The position numbers and the translations under genes are program-made. DNA of 64,000 nucleotides from Maylandia zebra (taxonomy: Eukaryota > Chordata > Actinopteri > Cichliformes > Cichlidae), in assembly GCF_041146795.1 (NCBI RefSeq), contig NC_135183.1, positions 16,620,840 through 16,684,839 on the forward strand, written 5' to 3'. Of this stretch, positions 1 to 11,100 are shown one piece after another. Within the stretch, counting starts at the first letter, position 1; every line of letters starts with the position of its first letter. The notes below the pieces were generated by a model. The model did no database searches. It worked only from the letters and a program-made list of their open reading frames with translations, and had not been told where the DNA came from.

Positions 1-615
1 CATTGTCGGCCTCTAAATGTAAATGAGAAAATGTCACGCAGTGACTCACGAAGTGGGAGGCAGAAAAAGGCATTAGCCAAGTCAATGCAGGTGAACCAGG
101 CATGAGATGGTGGGAGGTGGCTGAGACCTATTTTTCTTCATGTGTGGTTTTGCAGTTTCCCATAAACACACCCAGTGATTAAATTTAGCTTTGCGGCCTG
201 CGTGCTTATCTGCTTCCTTTCTGTGTCTCACCCCGCTCATCACACCTGCACCTGCTGCTGCTGAGTTGGCTTCTTCCTCTTTCTCTTTTGCCTGCATAGC
301 CTTATTCTGCCAAATTATTCCCCAGTTACCACTACTCCCCTCGTCCTTTCCCTTTTCTTTCATTAACCTTTCAGCTGTTTTCCTCAATGACTCTTTCTGC
401 TTTTTTGCTTCTTTGGGCTGGTGTGTGGAGTTGATGACTGTCTCAACACATGTTAATTGTTCTCCCAATGTGCTAAGAATAACACCGGGACCCCAACCAT
501 CATCATTAGTTTCTCGATCTAATTCTCCATCCATTTTACTGTCAATGGAGGAGTGTTCTTTTATTGATTTTAAAGGAGAATTTGGGCCAGCTGGGTTTCT
601 GCCTCTGTTAGGCAC
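1..615 (-). pseudogene. endogenous retrovirus internal remnant (gag-like open frame joined to a reverse-transcriptase piece)
   Basis: At 1-100 on the minus strand the sequence reads WFTCIDLANAFFCLPL..., the retroviral reverse-transcriptase core, running off the left edge. Immediately upstream (82-615, minus) is a 177-codon open frame rich in Lys/Glu/Ser (a stretch near KKQKESLRKTAERLMKEKG). It has no domain I recognise but sits where gag would be. The two are fused near position 138 in different frames, so protease and much of gag/pol are deleted. This is a non-functional old copy. With the LTR and primer-binding site at 1,594-2,100 it defines a minus-strand provirus with an internal deletion. 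Confidence 0.6.
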
Positions 616-1593
616 TAACAGCTGGGGCGCTGCTTTAAAGGTGAGTCAGCACTGAAATATCCCTTCAGGTGTTACCAGGCTTCTACCAAACCGGAGTCTG
701 GCGGGTAACCTTGCCTAGAGCTTCCTGATAGGGGTGCTAGTTGGTTGTCACCTTGTTCACACGTCTCATTCACACTTCATACATTACCTGCAGTCACTCA
801 TTACCCTCCTTATGTATGTAATAAATGTGTAAAAAAAAAAAAAAATTCTATGTGTGGTGTATTATTTTAACCAAAAGAGGAACCTAGTTCCTTTAATTGT
901 GTAATCTGTGAACAACGGAGAACCAAACTGTCCTGCCCAGTGTTCCACAGCAAGCATTCAGCGTGTATTTATGTGTGTCCAATATCAAACAGAACATCAA
1001 AACATTTAAAACACTAAAATCATCGGGGTTTTAAGAAGAGATCCGTTTTCTCCTATTGATCAAAGGGACCCCTCCTTTGGACTCCAACCAGTACTTCTCC
1101 TTTTTAAGTTTTAGAGGATCTTTTCTAATAAAGTCCTCTGGGCCTTCCTAACCCTTCTGTAGTTTAGAGAATATTACTAAAAAATATTCTCAAGGCCTTT
1201 AACCTTTTAATTTGTTTAGAAAGGCGTTACTAATAAACCCTTTCAAGGTCCCAGACCTGCACTGAGGTATTTATCCGACACCGGAGAGCAACCCGTCGGC
1301 TGCAACCGTGGTCAGACCTCAGTTCACTCTTATCTTTATTCACTTATTCACTTATTTCTTATTCACTTATCTCTTATTCACTTGTCTGATTCTCAACAAG
1401 CCTTAAGTAAGCCAGACAATTTTGGTTATGAATTACTAGGAGTTTGGACACTAAGTATTTTTATAATGTTCAATATAGCAGAAATAAAAGGTCTGCTTAC
1501 CTTGTTTTTGTGTGCACACAGCTTTTGTCCAAACTCCGTTCACTCAGACCACGGCCGATGTCCTCCCATCCGTTCCAGTTGACCTGGAGCGGA
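616..1593 (-). other. retroviral leader / degraded interior
   Basis: Between the primer-binding site and the gag-like frame there is no long open frame. Simple sequence (poly-A 831-845, TTATTCACT repeats at 1,328-1,382) interrupts it. Most likely 5' leader plus later insertions. Confidence 0.3.
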
Positions 1594-1611
1594 TCCTGTT
1601 TCGTGACGCCA

Positions 1612-2100
1612 ATTGAAGGATATAAAAAAAACAACAACAGCAATAGAATAATATTAAACACAAAGTGAACCCGTCTTCCTTCATTAAATAGGTTCTTTTA
1701 GATGTTAAGGAGGAATTGACTTAACCAGGCTGGCGGAGAATGAAGACAACCGGACACCTGCTGCAGATGGGGAATCAGTGAACTTTTATTGAGACAGAGA
1801 CAACCTCTCAACACAGCTCACATCAGGAGATTCCTCATATTTGCTGTGAGGATGGGTATATATTCTCTAAAACTTACAGGAGGGGGTTGTGAGGAAAGTG
1901 CTGCATTAGCAGAAAAACAACTCCATAAAAGGAAAGCGGCCTTGGGTGTTCTAGTCTCTTCGCTTGCAGATATCTTGCACCTGCAGGATGAGGCGATCGC
2001 TTCTTATCGCTCTCAAGGCCAAAGTCGTGAGCACATTTTTATTACACAGTTGCACAGTAACTTTAAAGCTGAACAATATTTAAAGCTGAATAATGTTTGA
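1612..2100 (-). repeat. 5' LTR of the minus-strand endogenous retrovirus
   Basis: Read on the minus strand the segment has LTR anatomy in order: an AT-rich TATATACCC promoter motif (about 1,855-1,863), an AATAAA polyadenylation signal about 60 nt later (near 1,786), a U5-like stretch and a terminal ...TTCA. That is followed after two bases by a primer-binding-like TGGCGTCACGAAACAGG (about 1,594-1,610). The U3 start near 2,100 is not resolved. Confidence 0.55.
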
Positions 2101-2699
2101 TCGGATTATATTTTCTTCACTGGACGTTGGCGAGCAGGATACTAGGCAGAGGTGTGCGGTGTGCACGAGCTCTCAGCCTGTTCCTGACGCCGGCTCGCTT
2201 CCCTCTAGGCCGCCGCCGCTTCCCTTTGTTCTCCCTCAAGATCTCACTCGGCCAGCTCGGATCCGGAGTTAAAAACTTTGAATTGTGAGTACATTGTAAA
2301 CCAATAGAAACAAGAGTGTCACTGTCATACCTAATGTACCCAATGGTGATGATTTTGCCGATTTAGAAACGCTGAAAACTAACTTAAAAAACAAAGACAA
2401 AGAAAAAGTGGTCGGAGCAGTCGTGACGGCAGCCGACCTCACCGGCGCCATCTTGTTTTTTTCTTTTTGTGGTTATAGTTTTGTTCATATTCAATTCCTT
2501 TAGTTTCTGTTTATTGTGCCTCCCTTGTATTTCTGTGTCTTCATCTTCAGTCTCCATTATATTACTTACTGTTTTATTTTGGTAGGCTCCTTGTGTCTTG
2601 CATTTAGTTTTATTTCCTTTGTCTCTCTAATGATCCTCAATGATTTATAGCCTCAGACTTCGTTGCATCGTCCTCTTGTTTTTTACCTGTGTTTGCCAT

Positions 2700-3680
2700 C
2701 ATGTACAGATTTATGCTGTCATGGACTTATTGAACTTCACCCTCAACCAGTTACTGTGACAGATTCTCAGATTTTATCTGATTTAGTGCTCAGCTCAGAT
2801 AAAATAATTATTGTGGGTGATTTTAACATCCATGTAGATTCTAAAAATGACAGCCTCAGCATTACGCTTAATATAATATTAAACTAAAACAAGGCAAAAT
2901 GTGAAAGAGCCCACCCACCACTTTAATCACACTCCAGTTGTGACATGTGGCATAAAACGGAACATTTAAGTGTTTCCTGAAAACCACCTATAATATTTAA
3001 ATTTACAGTTATGGATTACACAGGAGTAGAGATAGATTCTCCTATACTGGCTTCTCTTTATTGGCTCCCTGTTAAATCCACAATTTCAAATCCTTCTCCT
3101 CACAAGGTCTTGAATAATCAGGCCCCATCTTATCTTAATGACCTGATAGTACCGTAGCACCCAATTAGAGCACTTTGCTCTCAGTCTGCAGGTTTAATTG
3201 TAGTTCTTAGAGTATTTAAAAGTAGAATTGGAGACAGAGCCTTCAACTTTCAGGCCCCTCTTCTGTGGAAATAGCTTCCAGTTTGGATTTGGGAGACAGA
3301 CACTATCTCTACTTTTAAGATTAGGCTTCAAACTTTCGTTTTTGCTAAAGCATACAGTTAGGGCTGGATCAGGTGACCCTCAATCCTCCCTTAGTTATGG
3401 TGCAATAGGTGTAAGCTGCCAGGGGATTCCCATGATGCAGTGTTTCTTCTTCACTCACTTCTCTGCATTTAATCATTAGTTATTGTTCATCTCTGGCTCT
3501 CTTCCACAGCATGTCTTTGTCCTGTCTTCTTTCTCTTACCGGTGTCTCAGATGGCCGCCCCTAGCTGAGCCTGGATCTGCTGGACATTTCTTCCTGTTAA
3601 ATGGGAGTTGTCACCAAAGTGCATGCTCATGGGGGTTATGTGATTGTTGGGGTTCCTCTGTATTATATCAGTAATAAATA
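2700..3680 (+). mobile_element. non-LTR retrotransposon fragments (endonuclease piece and 3' end)
   Basis: At 2,750-2,887 the plus strand reads DKIIIVGDFNIHVD, the catalytic GDFN motif of an APE-type LINE endonuclease. From about 3,020 comes the 3' end of a reverse-transcriptase ORF: LYWLPVKS, APSYLNDLI, GDRAFNFQAPLLW and FKIRLQTFVF, with several stops. The middle of the element is missing. A 3' tail containing LAEPGSAG and GDCWGSSVLY-like text continues to about 3,670. Confidence 0.65.
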
Positions 3681-5022
3681 CAACTGAAGTTCCTGTATTT
3701 ACTTTTCATGTAAATCTCACAGTATGTCGCATGAAACTGACCATAGATCACTTTTATATAAATGTAATTGTTTTTCACTACATAAGTACACTATGATCAG
3801 CTCTCTTTTTATTGAGGTCATTTTTTTATTCACACAGATTAGTTTTGTAGCACTCACGTTTGTATGTTTTGAAAGCACAGCCTTCTGAATGTGTTTAATA
3901 TTGTATCGTGTGGTTCTCAGATTTGTGACTGAGAAGCAGACTGTGATGGGTATGTGTTATTATCTGACACGTACCCATCTGAGTGGGTGAGTGAAAATAT
4001 CAGTTTGTGCTGAAGAGGAGGTGGCAGCAGATACACCTGTCAAGCAAATGTAGGAGTGAAGTAAAAAGTACATTTCTTTGTGGTAAAAGAAGTTTGGTGC
4101 AGAATAATTAACAGAAACCACCAAGCAGACACTGTGGTCACACCCACATGGGCCCCACAGTGTCCAGCTCACTTAAACTGGTATGTTTCTGGTGTAGGTG
4201 CCATAGTCATGTGACTTATGAAATGCCCCTTGTAGATTAGTCAGATGGTGCCAACACCGCCCCTTTCACGTGCACATGCAGGGAAACTGGATTATAACCA
4301 GCTGCTCCTAGTCTGCCCGCTGTGCGTACGACCGACCGGGTAAAACATTACATTTCACATTAAGTGTGTAACGAGCTGTGGCCTGCAGGGGGCAATGGTC
4401 CGTCAGTGACCTCTGAATCCTGCAGTGTTCTGTTCAGTCCCACTATGAGTTCCTTCCTGGCTGTGTCAGTGAAGCCGGTTCACACCTGGTTGTTTTACCT
4501 GAACAGCAAACCCAGCCTAGTGTTTCTGGGACAATCACAGAAAAACTCAAGGAAATTAATCCATTCATCACAGATTCTCATATTTTACATTTCTGCCTAT
4601 TGCACTTGTGTGTGTTTGTGCGTTTAGTGACATCACTACATCAAAGTATCCACATTCAGTGTATTTAGTCATGAGGACGACTCTCTGACAGGCAGATGGA
4701 GGCCATGAAACGACAGCATTCCCATTCAGCTCGGCTTTATTTGCAGTTTTTCATTTATATCTGTTAATTTAAACATATCTGCTGTAAAATATTTTTTATA
4801 CAGGAATCATTTCATAAATGAGAGACTGCAGAGAAAATGAAAAGCATCGTTGTGTTGTTTCCAACTCTGCTAGGCGAACTTTAAGTTTTGGGTGAAGCAG
4901 TCCTTCAGTTCACAGAGAGAAGCCTGAAACGGGACTGCACCGGCAGTGTCGGAGACCCAGCTGGCCACAGAGGTCCCAGTCCACCGAGGGGTAAAGACAT
5001 CAGCCAAGGTTCCACTTCCCTC
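3681..5022. other. intergenic DNA 3' of stab2
   Basis: No exon, RNA gene or recognisable repeat apart from the stab2 3' UTR (from about 4,720). Short open frames here have no protein-like composition. Confidence 0.5.
4736..4741 (-). terminator. stab2: stab2 polyadenylation signal
   Basis: AATAAA on the minus strand about 280 nt past the stab2 stop codon, the first canonical signal seen downstream. It implies a short 3' UTR of about 300 nt. The call rests on position and hexamer only. Confidence 0.45.
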
Positions 5023-5637
5023 TCAGCTGATCTGCAGCAGGTCGTAACTTCCTGCGTTCTCCACCTCGTGTTTGTCGTCCACCTGCAAACACAGTGTAAT
5101 CACCTGACTGCTCATTAAAGCGAATAAAATCCTCCTCTCAGTCGTCAGAGTGAGAGCCTGAAAGGTTTGAATGAAACAGAGCGTGCTGTAAACCGAGAGC
5201 AGACTGCAGTCTGGTCGTTGGTCACAGCTTTCATTCTGAGCTGCACAAACGTCCGCCGATGACTCACCGTGACCGCCGACGCACTGGACTCGCCAGCTGC
5301 TGGCGCCGCTTCATACACCGGGTTACAGATGTTGCGGCTGCTGTTTGTGGGCGGAGCTTCTTCCTCCCCATCATCCTCCTGTCAGAGCAACCACAGGAGT
5401 AACTCGTGAAGATCGATAGTGAAGCTGCGTCAAATAAAAATGTCATGATGCGGTGCGTCACACTGACAGCACTCCCCTAGCCTCAGTGCAAAGTTCCAGT
5501 CTGACCTTGAAGTAGTGGAACTGGAAGGGTTTGGTGTTGTTACGGTAGAAGCGGTATCCCACAAAGATGGCTCCGCCCACCAACGCGATCAGCAGCACCA
5601 CGCCGATGCCCATCCCAGCTTTGTGCGCCACATGCAT
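5023..5637 (-). other. stab2: stab2 exons 67-69: transmembrane helix and cytoplasmic tail
   Basis: Exons 5,506-5,637, 5,268-5,378 and 5,023-5,082. Exon 67 has the hydrophobic helix [20 protein letters not shown] followed by basic YRFYRNN. Exon 68 begins with the acidic run EDDGEEE and contains NICNPVYEA, an NPxY-type endocytosis signal at the position of NPLY in mammalian STAB2. Exon 69 is a short acidic/polar end, ...SYDLLQIS, with the stop at 5,023-5,025. Confidence 0.92.
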
Positions 5638-8091
5638 CTGCAGAGCCAATCAGAGAATTCAGGGGGTCAGATAAGGAGTGTGCATTCTGATTATGGAGGC
5701 AGGTCGGACTCACCTGTGGGTGAGGGGCCGGGGCCTTTAGGGGTCCCTGAATGACGTGGATGATCCCGTTGGCAGCCATAATGTCAGAGTCGCTGACGAA
5801 GTGGTCGTTGATGTAACGAAACGACTGAGAACGAAACCAGATTAGAACTTCATACAAACAACTGAAACAACACACAAACACACACTCAGAGACACACACA
5901 CACTCAGACACATACACACAGAGACAGGACAGTTCTGTTTGCTCTCTCAGACACCTAAATGAGTTGGAAAGGCGGCGCTTTAGCAAAGGTAGCCCATAAA
6001 CATGAGGGGGACACTCTGAGCACGTTTAGGTCAGATCACTGTGCTGCAGAAGACTTTTGGTCTCCTCTGATTCAGATTGACGCAGTGAGCAGGAGGAGAG
6101 AGGCGTGTTAGTGTAGCGGTGCATGACAATTGCATGAGCTTGTTTCTGACCAGAGCCGACGGGTCAAGCTGGTCGGCGACTCCGAGGACGGTCAGACTGC
6201 CGACTCGAGTTCTGATCCGGCTGCCGTTCTTCAGCTGGCTCAGAGGGAAAGCCTGACCCTCCGACAGGTGGAACTCGATGTCACGCAGAGACAGAGTCTG
6301 GAGGAACGCACAGGTGAGCACACCGATGTAACTGTATGTGTGACAAAATTAAAGGGCCCTGGTGAATGGCTCACCTGGTTGCTGGGCAGGCCGCGGTTGT
6401 CAGGTACGAACAGAGTGGACTGGACAGTCAGGTTACTGAGACGCTGCACGAGCTGCTTCCCCGACTCGGAAGCCTGGGAGCAGTTCAGGATTTGCTGCAG
6501 AAGGAGGGATAGGATTGTACACGTGCAGGCAATGATCAGTGGCATCTGAGCGATCTGACGTCACTTACGGTGAGGAAGTTTGAGAAGCTCGGCGTGGATC
6601 TCAGGACCTGCAGCAGATTTCCAGTACAGCTGAAACCGTCCCCAGTGTAACCTCGTTTGCACTCGCACTTCACCTCTGAAACAAAGATATACGGGCCGAT
6701 CATCTGCACGTAACCATGGCACTGAGCACGCTTCAACTAACAAACCTAGTCTGTGCAGACTTCCAGCTACTGTGAAGGAACAAATGTGCCTTTTCCCTCA
6801 CAGCCAAATTTTACTAAGTATTTACAAAGTTTAAATAAAGTGCACCTCACCTGCTCATATCTTAATAAACACACTGTCTGCATTATAGAAATCTGACAAA
6901 CAGATTTACTTTCACTCGTGTTCACATGAAGCCAGACGTGTCATCATCTTCCTCCCTCACCTTGCATCCTGTAACAGAAGGTGTCCCAGGTCTCGCTCAG
7001 GTTTTTGCGGGTGCCGTAGTCCACGATGCCCACGTGTCCGAAGCCACACTTTGGGTTGGAGTAGGTGGTGGGGTACGCCACCCGGGCCTGGTCCAACCAG
7101 CCAGCAGCACACATGTTCAGCCCGCCCTGCAGAGCCACACACAGCCGACATGTTTCAGCAGGAGTGCCAGGGGCTGACGTCAATTGTCCGGGAGCTACTG
7201 TGATGTGTTCACTGACCTGCTGAGCGTAGGCCAGTTGAGTGTACGTGGCCAGGCGGCCTCCCTCTGCAGCGCAGGCCTGCTCAGCTGCCGTGTAGTTCAG
7301 TTTGTACTGACCTTTCTTGGAACGATAGTGGAACACACCGAGCATCGAATCTGCACAACACATAAATATCAGAATGTACGACAAATAGTGAGGGAGAAGT
7401 TCAGCATGTCAAGGTTATCAGTGAAGGGAACACTCAGCTCCACCTACAGGGAAGAAAAAGGAACACAGATTAATGAATTCATCCATGTCTTCTTTTTCCA
7501 TGAAGGTACAAAAAGTTATGATTCAAGTATAATTAGAGATATTCTGAGAGTTATTCATTCATTGATGATTCATTTGAAACAACAGTCAATTTCTTAAACA
7601 CTCCATGTATGTTTTAGTAAATACCCGCTACTCTGTGCAGCAACACCCCTGGTGTGTAGCTGCTGCTGACACAAATGAGGCTCAGAGAAATTTGAATTGA
7701 AAGATTTGACGATCAGCAGGAAAATATTAATCTTTGTAAACACATCACAACAGACACAAACTTTCTGCTCCACTTCAAAAAAAGTCAGGGTTCGAGCTCC
7801 GAGGGTTAAATTGGCTGCTGTAAGCAAACGTCATGACCTCGCTCACAATAACAATATGCATTCACCCTGCAAGAAACACTCCTGCTCAATACTTCATCAT
7901 CCAATGAGCTTCCACTTGAATGACGTTCACGTGTACCTTCAAAGTGGAGGTCGGTGCATTTGGCGTCGCGATGACACTGGCCGTTGTTTTGCAGACAGCG
8001 GCTGATAGGCAGCTGTCTGACCTCACAGGTCACTCCGTCTCCGATGTAGTTGTTCTTACACATGCACTTCCTCCTCCCCTGTGCACACGCA

Positions 8092-8127
<36 letters not shown>

Positions 8128-11100
8128 ACAGGTAAGTAGGACCTGATGGTGTAACCTTAGAAAACAAGTCCCATGTCGTCCTTACCGGAGCCGTCATGGT
8201 GCATACAGCGTGTTCATGGCAGCCTCCATTGTCTCCTAATGCACAGGGGTCGATGGGCTGACAGGTGAACCCGTCTCCAGTGTGATCTTTGGGACAGGTG
8301 CAGCTCACCTTACCTCCATTCTGTGAGCACTTGGCCCCCTTAGCACAGCCTCCATTCCAGATCTGACAGATGTCCACCACTGCAGGGAAAGATGTACACA
8401 CTCAGCTACCGTCATTTAACCTCCAAGGACCTGGCATCCACATATGGGGACATCACATTTTGGATTGTCTAGATCACAAAACTAAATTTTGCTCTTTCAA
8501 ATGGCTTTTAAATGACCCATATTGCTCAAAGGAGCACAATTGTTGTTTCTCATTTTCTTTTTGTACTCGGAAAAATTCTGCTATATTCAGACATCAAATA
8601 AAGAGTTTTGCACATCATTACTCAACTGTGTATAGCAAATATAGCACAGAGAAATTAAAAATGCATGCCATGAAAGAGTTCGGGTTAAATGAGATTGAAA
8701 GAGGTTAAAAGAGAGATGGCACCTCATGCTGGTCCACTGTTACCTGTGCAAGTGAATCCGTCACCCTCATGAAAAGGCCGGCACTCACAGGTGTTGTTTG
8801 CCTTACAGACGGCTTTTGGAGAGCAGGCTGGAGAACATTGAAAGATCTCAGCTGGAGGAGACACAGAAACATGAGTGTGATTAAAGTGCACAAACATCTA
8901 CTTTTCATACCTGAGTATTTTTATTCTTGGGTTTGGTCTGAACTGCGCTGAGAGCTGGCGAGTGTCTTTAGGACTGATCGGTTTTATCTAATTCAGTCTA
9001 AGCCAACGAAGGAAATGAACTCACTCTGCTGAACGTCACAGCGGTCTCCGGTCCATCCGGCCTCACAGAAACACAAACCCGTACCTTTCCACCCGTCGTC
9101 ACATGACCCATGCTCTGAGCAGTTACAGGCTGAAAAACAAGCAAGTCAGGATAGTAAGAGTGTTACAATCTGACGCCGCAGAGAAAACCCCGTCTATTAC
9201 TCACCTTTACAGGTGGGTCCATAGAATCCATCACTGCACAGCTCACAGGACGTGCCTCTGAAACCTGTGTCGCAGGTACAGGTACCGTTACCAAGCTGAC
9301 CGTCATCACATTTCCCACGGTTATTGCAGGGAGATCTGAACCCCCCAGGACACCCTGCACAGAGAGCAGAGAAGGCAGTCCATCAGTAGCTGAATCAATC
9401 AAATCAATCAGTGACGTAACCTGCTCATTTATATGATGTCACTGAGATCATTTGCATTTTGAAATGCTCACTGAAGTACTGGTGAGAAGGGATGCACCGA
9501 TACCGATATCTGGTATCGGCCTCGATACCACATTTTCTAAAGTACCAGTACTCGTTAAAAGTCCCCCGATACCGGGGACCGATACCACGGTCTGAGACCT
9601 GTCTATGTTTGAGCGGCATGTAAGGGGTTAATCACAGGCGCCGAGTGCCCGCCCCCAGGCCCCGGCTGCAGCTCAGAGCTGGGAGAAGGCGAGGCGAGAC
9701 AAGTCAGCCGTGTGGAACTATTTCAAAGTGAACAAAGACGCGAAAACAAAGGCAAATTGTGCTCAGCGAAAGAGTTTACCCACGCTTATTTACCCACGCT
9801 TATTAGCACAGAGGAGCAAAGCTGATGCTATAGCAGTGGGACGGAAAATAGTTGGGCATTTTAAACATTCCGCCTTAACCTACTCCCGCCTCGATGACAT
9901 TCAGGGACAGCTCAACCAGCCAATAAAGAGACTGCAGCAGGACGTACAGACGCGCTGGAACAGCACGTATTACATGCTCCAGTCCCTCATTGAGCAAAAG
10001 CGAGTGCTGGGGGTGTATGTGTCCGAGCACGAACTCCCTGACTATCTCACCGCTCACCAATGGGCTCTTATGGAGAAGACTGTTGCCATCCTCGCCCCCT
10101 TTGAGGAACTAACTAAAAAAGTGAGCAGCTACGACGCACTAGCCTCTGATGTCATCCCAGCTGTGACTGTGCTAGTGAGACTTCTAAACAGAGAAACAGA
10201 CTAGGACCACAGAGTCAAGGCAATGAAAGCAACCTTACTGGCAGCTGTCAAGAAGCGCTTCAGTGACGTCGAGACCAACCCACTGTACTTCATCTCCACC
10301 ATACTTGACCCAAGGTAAAGTCTGTGTGCTATAGGTATTCAATGAGTATAGCTACAGTACTAAATGTAAGATTATTTTACATCTGAAATATTATATATTT
10401 GTAACTAAAATACACAAATACAAATGTATGCAATATATATAATATGAAATACATTTCCCTTATTATTACCAGAAAGTCAAATGGCTGGCATTTGTCACAG
10501 TGGTTTAGGGGAAACTAAAATCACTCCTATTTTTCCACATATTAATACATTTATGAATTTTGTGCAGGTATAAAGATCGCTTCTTCACCAACAACACTGC
10601 TCCAGAGGCCAAGCTGCACCTGAAGCAGGAGCTGCAGATGATGTCCAGAGCTGAGGCAGAGGGGAGTCGGGCAGAAGCTGCAGAACCTCCTGCTAAACTG
10701 TTCCTCAAGGCCCAGGCCAGCACTAGCAGCAGTCTGGACACTGTATTTGACGAAATCGCTAAGGAGCAGCCCCAGGCAGCACAGCCGCTGGCAGCAGGTG
10801 CTGCCATTGAGCTCGACACATACCTCGGAGAGGCCCCAAGCCCTCGTGAAGACAGTCCTCTGAAGTACTGGGGTGTCAACAAAATCAGGTTCCCCACTTT
10901 GGCTAAAATAGCCCGTAAATACCTCTCAGCCCCATATAGCAGTGTGGAAAGTGAAAGGCTTTTTAGCTCAGTGTCACACATTATAGATGAAAACAGAAAC
11001 AGTCTGACTGCTGATAATGCAGAAAAGCTACTTTTCTTTAAAAAAAACCCTGCCACTCACTTTTTCTCTCCACTAAGTGAGTCATCTTAGACTTGATGTT

